Origin: UBA8653 sp963978155
GTDB lineage: Bacteria; Planctomycetota; Phycisphaerae; Phycisphaerales; SM1A02
Length of the DNA stretch: 11,784 bases
Assembly: GCA_963978155.1 (NCBI GenBank)
Contig: CAXBRK010000061.1
Coordinates: 1-11,784 of the forward strand
Direction: 5' to 3'
In this document: in pieces, positions 1 through 5,866 of the stretch
Position numbering within the stretch: position 1 is the first letter of the stretch
Layout: every line of letters starts with the position of its first letter
Notes under the pieces: generated by a model
What the model saw: the letters and a program-made list of their open reading frames with translations, nothing else
Databases searched by the model: none
What the model was told of the DNA's origin: nothing
Translations under genes and position numbers: made by a program

Positions 1-153
1 TTCTTCGAGCCCATCACCCCGCGCGACGCCAAGGAGCACCAAGAGGCCTTCGCCGATGGATTCGGTGCGATCGCCATGAGTGACCGAGGCCCTCTGCACA
101 CGCTGCACCACGGCCCTCATGATGAGATCGCCTCCATGACCGCCTGCAAATGA
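1..153 (+). CDS. 3' end of an unidentified protein-coding gene
   Basis: Reading frame 1 is open from the left edge to a TGA at 151-153 and gives the last 50 residues of a protein (FFEPITPRDAKEHQEAF... to ...IASMTACK). Third codon positions are almost all G or C in the first 18 codons, which supports real coding on this strand. The fragment is rich in His, Asp and Glu near its end (HTLHHGPHDE). I do not recognise the family, so no function is given. It converges on the glycosylase gene and overlaps its 3' end by 37 nt (117-153), with no room for a terminator between them. The start and most of the protein lie outside the window. Confidence 0.55.
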   Translation, partial: FFEPITPRDAKEHQEAFADGFGAIAMSDRGPLHTLHHGPHDEIASMTACK

Positions 154-710
154 GACCACATCTCTCTGGCTTTTGCGTCATCCCTGCCCTGACGCGTCAA
201 CACGGAGAACTCATGAGTCATGTGCACGGCGATGGAGCCGTGAACCCCATCCAATTCAACCGACGAAATTTGACCCGCGCCACAGTCTTGAATCTCGCCC
301 GAAGTGAGCATGGCCCCAACCTTGGGGCCAAAGGCAACGATGGCCTGAGGCGCAAGATGACACAACTGCCGTGCCAACCAGGGACGATCGCGCCGGACGT
401 CTGCGGGATGAGGCGCGCGTGAAGCCAAGGTCAGCGTTTTGATCACCGTCGTGATGTAAACCTCGTCCGGTTCAAGTTGCATCGCCGTGCGAAGTTGGGT
501 GAACTTCTCTTCACCCTCTGCATCCAGCGGATGAACACCATTCGGCAAGCCCAACACGAACACCACTCGGGGGGCGACCCCACCTTTGCCGAAGCAAACC
601 TGCGGCGAAGTAGGGACGCCACAAATCGACGAAACAACCTTCCGATAATCGGCTTCGAGGTCGGCCAGTCCTTCGCTCGTCATCACGGGGCTCTCCATCG
701 GATTCTGCAA
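117..710 (-). CDS. uracil-DNA glycosylase superfamily protein (family 4-like, iron-sulfur ligands mostly lost)
   Basis: The protein resembles family 4 uracil-DNA glycosylases, which remove uracil from DNA in base excision repair. Recognisable blocks are the strand around VVFVLGLPNG (where the family has GEAPG), DEVYITTVIK, RPWLARQL, APQAIVAFGPKVG and a C-terminal THEFSVLTR segment where the family has HPSxLLR. Family 4 enzymes hold a 4Fe-4S cluster with four Cys. Here only the first is evident (SSICGVP, where CxxC is expected), and the two later ones are replaced (VIKT for VIKC, RDRPW for ACRPF). The usual motif A acid is also absent, so activity is uncertain. The start is unclear. TTG at 708-710 is the longest standard start. 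ATG at 681-683 has a GGAG Shine-Dalgarno 9 nt upstream and gives 188 aa. Coding-like sequence continues upstream to about 863 (see findings). Confidence 0.75.
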   Translation of the reverse strand: MQNPMESPVMTSEGLADLEADYRKVVSSICGVPTSPQVCFGKGGVAPRVVFVLGLPNGVHPLDAEGEEKFTQLRTAMQLEPDEVYITTVIKTLTLASRAPHPADVRRDRPWLARQLCHLAPQAIVAFGPKVGAMLTSGEIQDCGAGQISSVELDGVHGSIAVHMTHEFSVLTRQGRDDAKAREMWSHLQAVMEAISS

Positions 711-749
711 AACATGGTGGCAAACGTCGCAAATTGTGGACGCTTTGTT

Positions 750-783
750 TGGTGTCAGAACGACCCATTCTGTCTGAACACCA
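750..783. repeat. imperfect inverted repeat upstream of the glycosylase start
   Basis: TGGTGTCAGA (750-759) pairs with TCTGAACACCA (773-783), giving 10 bp with a one-base bulge. An alternative inner pairing is CAGAA (756-760) with TTCTG (768-772). The repeat lies 40-75 nt upstream of the annotated start of the minus-strand glycosylase gene. It could be an operator or an RNA hairpin, but if the glycosylase coding region extends to 863 it sits inside coding DNA and may be fortuitous. Confidence 0.3.
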
Positions 784-855
784 GACTTTGCCCCAAAAGG
801 CGGGAAATTCGGCCAGAATGGCTGCTGGGACGCCTGCGAAACAGTAACCGAACCG

Positions 856-883
856 TTGACCAGTCGCGGCAGACTCCTACGCT
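856..883 (+). promoter_or_regulatory. sigma70-like promoter for the DUF2617-like gene
   Basis: TTGACC (856-861) and TACGCT (878-883) are separated by 16 nt, a good match to a housekeeping promoter. The predicted transcription start is about 890. An ATG lies at 891, so the mRNA could be leaderless with a 47-residue N-terminal extension. Otherwise it has a leader of about 141 nt before the ATG at 1032. The promoter lies in the divergent region between the glycosylase and DUF2617-like genes. Confidence 0.5.
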
Positions 884-890
884 ATGACCC

Positions 891-1031
891 ATGGCCACAC
901 ATGGCGAACCCAGCGGAAACTGTTCCGTAAAGCCCTTTTTGGCCGAAATCTCTTATGGCGTCGAGGATCGACGCCCGGGTCCGACCCCGCAGGTCGGTTG
1001 TCCCAATCTCGCGAAGGATCGCGTCAATACC
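891..1031 (+). promoter_or_regulatory. structured 5' leader with GGA-loop hairpins
   Basis: Three short perfect inverted repeats lie in a row between the predicted transcription start and the ATG at 1032. GCGTCGA/TCGACGC (958-974) has loop GGA. CCGACC/GGTCGG (981-997) has loop CCGCA. CGCGA/TCGCG (1010-1023) has loop AGGA. The first and third both display AGGAT at the tip, and the third coincides with the only Shine-Dalgarno-like sequence of the gene (AAGGA, 1014-1018). GGA in a hairpin loop, with one copy over the ribosome site, is the layout of CsrA/RsmA targets. This is inference from pattern only. The frame is also open through here from 891, so the region may instead be coding. Confidence 0.35.
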
Positions 1032-1574
1032 ATGAGCACCTCCCCCAAAATCCCATCCTTGCAGGCCTATCAGTTGGCCCTCTATCGAGGCCCTCTCCAC
1101 CCTGAATTTTTTCAGGTGGCAACCCGAAAAACCCTGCTCCACAACGGATACGAAGCAGAAGCTTGGCTGTTCCCCGGTGGCCACACCGCTCGCTTCGAAT
1201 ACGGCCCAAGTTGTGCCACGGAAGTCCTCTCCGAAGAAGTTGATACCCTTCCGGTGCGTGGGGTGATCGCTTCTCTTCCGTGCGCCGGTGAGCGTGAACA
1301 CGAGTGCAAGGCGGCCGAGAAGGTCGACTACATGACCTCTGTGCAAACCGAGACCCTTGAGCCACATCTGTACCGGTCCACCTTCGTGGAAATGCTCGAA
1401 TATGCCGAGTCCCCGGATTGCATCCATCATCGTTGGCGTGAAGACGAGGGTGAAAACCTCTCGGTCTTGGAACTCCAGCGCTACAACGACGAGTTGCATC
1501 TGCAGACTTGGCATCTCCGGGCAGACAGCGGACTGGTTTTGCGTTCGCAGTCCGTCTTTATGATCAAAGACTGA
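1032..1574 (+). CDS. DUF2617-like protein of unknown function
   Basis: The 180-residue product carries LALYRGPLHPEFF at residues 15-27, a central FEYGPSCATEVL block and a C-terminal LRSQSVFMI segment. These match my memory of the DUF2617 family, found mainly in planctomycetes and actinobacteria and without known function. There is no signal peptide or membrane segment, so a cytoplasmic protein is expected. ATG 1032 is chosen because the family block begins about 15 residues after it and an AAGGA lies 13 nt upstream. The frame is open back to ATG 891, which follows a promoter and could be a leaderless start. A longer minus-strand frame covers the same DNA, but it shows no recognisable family and looks like a shadow. 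The next gene, superoxide dismutase, starts 151 nt downstream. Confidence 0.7.
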   Translation: MSTSPKIPSLQAYQLALYRGPLHPEFFQVATRKTLLHNGYEAEAWLFPGGHTARFEYGPSCATEVLSEEVDTLPVRGVIASLPCAGEREHECKAAEKVDYMTSVQTETLEPHLYRSTFVEMLEYAESPDCIHHRWREDEGENLSVLELQRYNDELHLQTWHLRADSGLVLRSQSVFMIKD

Positions 1575-1715
1575 TCCAAGATCGGCCTCAGTCGCCTTAC
1601 TCGCCATAGGCCGCCTGGGCATCTCCTCGGATCGGACTTGAGGTCAAGCGTCCTTCTGCCAGAACCTCCACCCCCCTTCGTTCGCTTTGGGGCCTATGCT
1701 TTGCGCATCTATTTT

Positions 1716-1722
1716 GGAGAAG
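1716..1722 (+). promoter_or_regulatory. Shine-Dalgarno of the superoxide dismutase gene
   Basis: GGAGAAG lies just upstream of ATG 1726, with 6 nt between GGAG and the start codon. It fixes the start at MAYELPALGYDFD rather than at the in-frame TTG 1687 or ATG 1696, which lack such a site. A TATGCT box at 1695-1700 could be the -10 element, but no convincing -35 is visible. Confidence 0.65.
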
Positions 1723-1725
1723 ACT

Positions 1726-2346
1726 ATGGCTTACGAACTTCCTGCCCTCGGGTACGACTTTGACGACCTTGAACCCACCATCGATGCCCGCACCATGGAA
1801 ATCCACCATGGCAAACACCATGCTGGATATGTCGCCAAACTGAACGCGGCCCTTGAAGGACACGATGATCTTGCCGCCCACTCCGTGGCTGATCTCTGTC
1901 GGAATCTCGACACACTTCCAGAATCCATCCGGGGAGCGGTCCGAAACAACGGCGGCGGACACTACAACCACACCCTGTTCTGGTCGGTGATGAGCCCCAA
2001 CGGCGGTGGCACCCCCAGCGGTGCGTTGGCCGAAGCGATCGACAAAGCCTTTGGCTCGTTCGACGCCTTCAAGACGGAATTCCAAAACGCCGGGGCAAGC
2101 CGATTTGGCTCTGGTTGGGCGTGGCTTTGCGCACAGGGCGGCGAAGTCTGTGTCTGCTCAACCGCCAATCAAGACAACCCCTTGATGCCAGGAGTGAGCT
2201 GCGGCAAGACTCCTATTTTGGGTTGTGATGTCTGGGAGCATGCGTACTACCTCAAGTACCAAAACCGCCGTCCGGACTATCTCACGGCTTGGTGGGAAGT
2301 GGTGGATTGGAACAAGGTCTCAGAGGCCTTCGGCAACGCTGATTGA
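1726..2346 (+). CDS. sodA: superoxide dismutase, Mn type
   Basis: This 206-residue enzyme converts superoxide to hydrogen peroxide and oxygen. It has the full Fe/Mn-SOD fold: the N-terminal helical hairpin begins with MEIHHGKHHAGYV and the C-terminal alpha/beta domain carries DVWEHAYYLKY. The four metal ligands are visible as His27, His82 (GGHYNHTLFW), Asp168 and His172. The outer-sphere Gln comes from the C-terminal domain (Gln149 in ANQDNP) and Gly occupies the matching N-terminal site. That pattern points to manganese rather than iron, although cambialistic use cannot be excluded. No signal peptide is present, so it should be cytoplasmic. It has more Cys than most homologues (C58, C135, C142, C144, C159, C167). 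It appears to be a single-gene unit closed by a terminator 41 nt downstream. Confidence 0.97.
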   Translation: MAYELPALGYDFDDLEPTIDARTMEIHHGKHHAGYVAKLNAALEGHDDLAAHSVADLCRNLDTLPESIRGAVRNNGGGHYNHTLFWSVMSPNGGGTPSGALAEAIDKAFGSFDAFKTEFQNAGASRFGSGWAWLCAQGGEVCVCSTANQDNPLMPGVSCGKTPILGCDVWEHAYYLKYQNRRPDYLTAWWEVVDWNKVSEAFGNAD

Positions 2347-2387
2347 ACCAGTACACGCTTCAACCACCACTCGAAGACACCGATACG

Positions 2388-2411
2388 CCCCCGCCCAGCC
2401 CGGGGGTTTTT
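2388..2411 (+). terminator. rho-independent terminator after superoxide dismutase
   Basis: CCCCCG (2388-2393) pairs perfectly with CGGGGG (2401-2406) around a 7-nt loop and is followed directly by five T (2407-2411). It sits 41 nt after the dismutase stop and 31 nt before the TPR gene start, so it separates the two transcription units. Confidence 0.85.
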
Positions 2412-2442
2412 CGTAGCACTTGTTCTATGACACAATGACAGC

Positions 2443-3354
2443 ATGGCCTCACCCTTCGCCAACCTGGTGCTGATGGCTGCTCATGTGATCGTCACTGTGC
2501 CTTCGGCTCACGATGGCCTCGAGGAACTGCTGGCTCAAGCCCATGCAGCCGTCGCCAGACACCCTGAAGCTCTGAACCCACGGCTGCAACGTGCGGCGTT
2601 GTACCGACAGCACGAAGAATGGGAACTTGCGGCTCTTGATCTTCAAGCCGCCATCAAGATCTCAGGGGCCGACGACCCTGTCGTCATGTTGGGTCAGGCT
2701 GAACTGGAACTTGCCCAAGGCCGGGCGGCCGAGGCTCTGCCTCTCCTCCTTGAATTGCTCAACAAGGAAAATATGTCTTTGGTCGCCCACGACCGGTTGG
2801 GCCGAGCGTATGCCCAATTGAAGCAGTGGCCCAATTGCATCGAGCACCTCCGGGCCGTTGTTCAAGAACATCCAGAGCCGGGACCACAACACTCCATCGC
2901 GCTCAGTGACGCCCATCGCTCAGCCAAGGATCTCGAACAAGCCATGGCGGTCCTCACGCAGGCCCGCAAGAAATTTGGACCACTGCTTCCGTTGGAAGAT
3001 CGCCTTGCAGAACTTGAGTCGCAAGTTGGGCGACATGCGGAGGCGATCCAACGAATCACTCATGTCCTCGACGACGCCCCCCGCAAGGAATTCTGGCTCG
3101 CGCGGCGGGCTGATCTTCGCGAGGCCGCGGGCCAATTGACCCTCGCGCACATCGACCGTTTGCGGGCTTTGCGGCTGATCGATCAGCAGCAGATCCAAAA
3201 TGAACAAAGTGAAGCCACCGAGCGCCTTCGCAAATCACTTCAGAATGCCATCCAGCAAGCAAAAGCACCCACTGATGAAGGCCTCAGTGAGCTCGAATCA
3301 ACTTCAATGCAGGGCGGAACGGGGGAACTCGGACCTCAGAATCCGACCGAGTAA
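2443..3354 (+). CDS. tetratricopeptide-repeat protein, probably exported or membrane-anchored
   Basis: The 303-residue product is an alpha-solenoid. From about residue 24 to 240 it shows repeated TPR-like helix pairs with typical Ala/Gly/Leu spacing, such as LNPRLQRAALYRQHEEWELA, VVMLGQAELELAQGRAAEAL, VAHDRLGRAYAQLKQWPN and LEDRLAELESQVGRHAEAI. Residues 5-19 (FANLVLMAAHVIVTV) form a hydrophobic stretch that could be a signal peptide or anchor, although the n-region lacks positive charge. Residues 240-275 are Gln/Glu-rich and probably helical, and the tail is polar and likely disordered. TPR proteins are protein-binding scaffolds; the partner is unknown. No Shine-Dalgarno is seen before ATG 2443, and the terminator just upstream implies its own promoter. 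The 3' end overlaps the convergent beta-barrel gene by 19 nt. Confidence 0.85.
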   Translation: MASPFANLVLMAAHVIVTVPSAHDGLEELLAQAHAAVARHPEALNPRLQRAALYRQHEEWELAALDLQAAIKISGADDPVVMLGQAELELAQGRAAEALPLLLELLNKENMSLVAHDRLGRAYAQLKQWPNCIEHLRAVVQEHPEPGPQHSIALSDAHRSAKDLEQAMAVLTQARKKFGPLLPLEDRLAELESQVGRHAEAIQRITHVLDDAPRKEFWLARRADLREAAGQLTLAHIDRLRALRLIDQQQIQNEQSEATERLRKSLQNAIQQAKAPTDEGLSELESTSMQGGTGELGPQNPTE

Positions 3355-4229
3355 CCCACGTGGAAGGCAATGTCATCCCCTGAGCCGTCGTCTTGCTCCA
3401 GCCCCACCGTCACCCCGGCATCGATCATGATGTTCTCATCGGTCAGCCAGTCATAGACCCAAGCAAGGCGGGTGCCTGAGGTTCGAACCTCAGGGTCCGT
3501 GTTCATGTCGAATTGCACCCCCACAGAGCCATGAAAGGTCTCACCCAATTTGGCCCGGACGCCCAAAGCTCCACTGACCAATGGTGGATCGACATTTTTG
3601 TCGTACAGACGACTGGTCACCAACATCCGCAATTCGAGTTCTTCATCGAGTTGATAGGTCGCTGGGACATCGAGCCCGAGGGCCACATCATCTCCATCAA
3701 AGCCTGATGTCAGATCTCCGGTTCCGACCCAAGGCCGGAGTGCAACCGCCCAGTCTCCCCCGTCGTTGCCGGTCAAATTGATCTTCGCCGCAACTTGAGG
3801 TGTGAATTCAAATTCACCATCCAACGTGCTGGATCCTGGGGCAACCGGCTCAAAGACATAGGTACTCACCGAGAGTTGCAGCTCGATATCTGCGGTCACA
3901 CCACGTCGCAAGTTGATGAACTCGCCGAAAGTGATGGAGGTGTCGTCGAACAACGATTCGTCTTGGTAGTTGCGAAGGGTGAATTGTCCGGCGGTAATTT
4001 CCAGTTGCCACGCGCCAGGAACAATGGTGCCGGCATCCCGGGTCAATGCCAATTGCTCACGACGGAACGGCCGCGGATCAGGGACGCCGTCGTCCTCGAG
4101 GAGTTCCACCAATGAGGCCACTTCATCGGGGTCGGATTTGACCTGGGCGCCCGCATCGCAGGTCCAGATCAAGCACACAAGCCAGAACAGGGATTGATTC
4201 ACAACCTTGGTTTCCATGTGCGGAATCAT
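3336..4229 (-). CDS. outer-membrane beta-barrel protein, transporter/MetA-like family
   Basis: The 297-residue product has a signal peptide (hydrophobic NQSLFWLVCLIWTC, likely cleavage after DAGA). A periplasmic segment follows, then a run of alternating amphipathic strands ending in Phe (HVGYSVGF), the usual outer-membrane insertion signal. The order GAWQLEITAG, FGEFINLRRGVTADIELQLS, LRPWVGTGD and a late string of short strands separated by Asp/Gly turns resembles the family named after the MetA pathway of phenol degradation (PF13557-type). For most members of that family the substrate is unknown, so no substrate is assigned. The gene begins 11 nt after the dehydrogenase stop and shares its mRNA. 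ATG 4229 has a GGA 5 nt upstream; ATG 4217 would also leave an intact signal peptide. Confidence 0.75.
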   Translation of the reverse strand: MIPHMETKVVNQSLFWLVCLIWTCDAGAQVKSDPDEVASLVELLEDDGVPDPRPFRREQLALTRDAGTIVPGAWQLEITAGQFTLRNYQDESLFDDTSITFGEFINLRRGVTADIELQLSVSTYVFEPVAPGSSTLDGEFEFTPQVAAKINLTGNDGGDWAVALRPWVGTGDLTSGFDGDDVALGLDVPATYQLDEELELRMLVTSRLYDKNVDPPLVSGALGVRAKLGETFHGSVGVQFDMNTDPEVRTSGTRLAWVYDWLTDENIMIDAGVTVGLEQDDGSGDDIAFHVGYSVGF

Positions 4230-4235
4230 ATGAGT

Positions 4236-4272
4236 CCGGTTCAGGAGACGCGATGGTTTGGTTCAGAACCGG
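4236..4272 (-). repeat. inverted repeat at the dehydrogenase/beta-barrel gene junction
   Basis: CCGGTTC (4236-4242) and GAACCGG (4266-4272) are perfect 7-nt arms around a 23-nt spacer. A smaller palindrome, GGTTC-A-GAACC, lies at 4260-4270. On the minus-strand mRNA the hairpin covers the last codons and stop of the dehydrogenase and ends 6 nt before the beta-barrel start codon. No T tract follows, so it is not a normal terminator. It could tune translation or processing of the second gene. Confidence 0.4.
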
Positions 4273-5164
4273 TAAGGACCGCCATGACATCTCGAACCAC
4301 CCAGCCCATGGCTTCCACGGCACTCTCGGTTCGGCTGGCCAGATGGGGTAAGAGTCGAGCATTGCTGAGGTTCCGCAGTGGATCACCCACAGGAACTGGC
4401 TCCTCCTCGTGCACGTCCAAGATGGCCTTGGCCTGGGGGAAATGTGCCAACCAGTGCCGCAAGTCTGCTGTGTTGATCACCCACCCACGGCTGGTGTTGA
4501 GCAGCACCCCAGAGGGCCCAAGGCGTTCCAAGAGGGCGCCTGTCACCAAACCTTGGTTCTCTGGACGACCATCAACATGGACCGTCAAGATGTCTGACCA
4601 AGTGAAGAGATCCTCCAAGGATCGAGAAGGAAAGTCCTGCGGGAAATGCGATGCATCCTTGAGGTCATGAAAAGCAACTTCAGCACCGAGAACCTTCAAG
4701 ACTTCTCCCAACCGTTGGCCGATCCGTCCAAAGCCCAAGATGCCGATGCGATGCTCAGCCAACCTCCGCCCGCCGGTCATTTCTTTTCGGCAAGACTCCC
4801 AAAGCTCGCGGCTGGAATCGTTTGGAATATCACCCCGCGGTCGCACAGCATCCAGCAACAGACCGATGGCGTATTCCACCACTGATTCCGTGTTGGCCTT
4901 CGGCGTATTCACCACGGTGATGCCTCGTTCCGCACAGGCCTCGAGATCGATGTGATCCACGCCCACCCCGGCACGACCGACGCAACGCAGTTGGGGCATG
5001 AGATCCAACAGAGCCCGGTCCACTCGGGTGGCGGTTCGAACCACCACGGCGTCAACCTCGGAACTGGGGCCATCCACCAGTGTGGAGCGTTCCGAAAGCC
5101 AGTCTTGGCAAACGGATGGAATGGAATCGGCCAGCCAAATGGTGGGTGGGGTCTCAACGCTCAT
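4241..5164 (-). CDS. D-2-hydroxyacid dehydrogenase, 3-phosphoglycerate dehydrogenase-like
   Basis: The 307-residue product is an NAD-dependent D-isomer-specific 2-hydroxyacid dehydrogenase. The N-terminal substrate domain carries LRCVGRAGVGVDHIDLEAC and NTPKANTESVVEYAIGLLLD. The Rossmann domain has GFGRIG (GxGxxG, residues 144-149) followed by Asp167, which favours NAD over NADP. The catalytic triad is visible as Arg226 (NTSRG), Glu255 (DVHEEEP) and His274 (LLPHLASRT). The last replaces the commoner PHxxxxT/GG context. There is no C-terminal ACT domain, so serine feedback as in long SerA enzymes is not expected. The sequence is closest to phosphoglycerate dehydrogenases, the first step of serine synthesis, but related hydroxyacid reductases cannot be ruled out. 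ATG 5164 is chosen from family length; no Shine-Dalgarno is evident. It is first in a two-gene operon with the beta-barrel protein. Confidence 0.88.
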   Translation of the reverse strand: MSVETPPTIWLADSIPSVCQDWLSERSTLVDGPSSEVDAVVVRTATRVDRALLDLMPQLRCVGRAGVGVDHIDLEACAERGITVVNTPKANTESVVEYAIGLLLDAVRPRGDIPNDSSRELWESCRKEMTGGRRLAEHRIGILGFGRIGQRLGEVLKVLGAEVAFHDLKDASHFPQDFPSRSLEDLFTWSDILTVHVDGRPENQGLVTGALLERLGPSGVLLNTSRGWVINTADLRHWLAHFPQAKAILDVHEEEPVPVGDPLRNLSNARLLPHLASRTESAVEAMGWVVRDVMAVLTGSEPNHRVS

Positions 5165-5255
5165 GAGGCCATGATGCCATGGATTGTTGGTGGCCGAATC
5201 GAGTGCGGACGATGAAAATTCAAGAGCGACCACTGCAGAAAAACAACCCCCGGCA

Positions 5256-5261
5256 TAGCAT
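5256..5261 (+). promoter_or_regulatory. possible -10 box directly before the DUF6580 gene
   Basis: TAGCAT (TANNNT pattern) ends 8 nt before ATG 5270, and no Shine-Dalgarno is present. Transcription would start at or next to the ATG, giving a leaderless mRNA. The box lies inside the short inverted repeat GGCAT-AGC-ATGCC (5252-5264), which could also be an operator. No good -35 is seen. Confidence 0.3.
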
Positions 5262-5269
5262 GCCAAGCA

Positions 5270-5833
5270 ATGAAGAGCCCCCTCCCGTACTGGTCCTACG
5301 CCCTCGCTTTGTTCGCTTTCGCAGTTCTTGGCCGCCTCGCACCGATGCCAGAAAACTTTACGCCAGTCGCCGCCGTGGCACTTTTCGGTGGGTTCCTTCT
5401 GCCCCGAGGATGGCAGGCTGTCGCGGTGGTGTGGTCCACTCTGCTGATCACCGACCTCTTCTTGGGCCTGTACAGCCCAGCCCTCATGGCCGCGGTGTAC
5501 ATCGCCGCCTGTGCACCGATTGTTCTGAGATCATTTCTCCGCAAGAAGCCCACAGTATGGCGTGCCGGTGGATGCGCTCTCGCCGGATCAGCCCTGTTCT
5601 TTGTCTCGACCAACACCGCGGTCTGGCTGCTGGGCACGGGATACAGCCCAGACGCCAGTGGCTTGCTGGCGTCCCTGAGCGCAGGCGTACCGTTCTGGCG
5701 AAATGCCATTGTCGGCGACATTCTCTTTTCTGGCGTGCTGTTTACCGCTTGGGCCGTTGCCGGACACACCACGAGTTCGCTCCGTCCGTTGACCCACTCC
5801 AAACGCATCCTTCCCGACGGTCTCCCTGCCTGA
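5270..5833 (+). CDS. DUF6580 family integral membrane protein
   Basis: The 187-residue protein has about five or six hydrophobic spans (roughly 9-24, 33-45, 49-67, 71-87, 99-121 and 146-166). It carries the conserved family blocks as I remember them: NFTPVAAVALFGG (29-41), a membrane Asp in ITDLFLGL (60-67), FFVSTNTAVWL (110-120) and GVPFWRNAIVGDILF (139-153). The family has no assigned biochemical role. Its compact size and spans recall substrate-binding subunits of ECF vitamin transporters, but that is only a resemblance. It sits in the inner membrane with a basic cytoplasmic loop (RSFLRKK, 87-93). It diverges from the dehydrogenase gene and is followed 33 nt later by the zinc-ribbon gene. 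Confidence 0.82.
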   Translation: MKSPLPYWSYALALFAFAVLGRLAPMPENFTPVAAVALFGGFLLPRGWQAVAVVWSTLLITDLFLGLYSPALMAAVYIAACAPIVLRSFLRKKPTVWRAGGCALAGSALFFVSTNTAVWLLGTGYSPDASGLLASLSAGVPFWRNAIVGDILFSGVLFTAWAVAGHTTSSLRPLTHSKRILPDGLPA

Positions 5834-5855
5834 ACTGGTGTCTGTCGTTGCGGCC

Positions 5856-5861
5856 TACAGT
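5856..5861 (+). promoter_or_regulatory. possible -10 box directly before the DUF2256/DUF3253 gene
   Basis: TACAGT (TANNNT) ends 5 nt before ATG 5867, again without a Shine-Dalgarno, so transcription would begin at the start codon. The box lies in the 33-nt gap after the DUF6580 gene. The -35 region is weak (CTGGTG, 5835-5840). Confidence 0.3.
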
Positions 5862-5866
5862 GGGCC

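Noticed and set aside
882..1622. A 246-codon minus-strand open frame opposite the DUF2617-like gene
   Set aside because: Its translation shows no recognisable motifs, while the plus strand matches a known family across most of its length. The frame is a high-GC antisense shadow.
5165..5266. N-terminal extension of the dehydrogenase to TTG 5266
   Set aside because: The extra 34 residues do not resemble the family N-terminus and the region is the divergent intergenic space; ATG 5164 gives the usual length.
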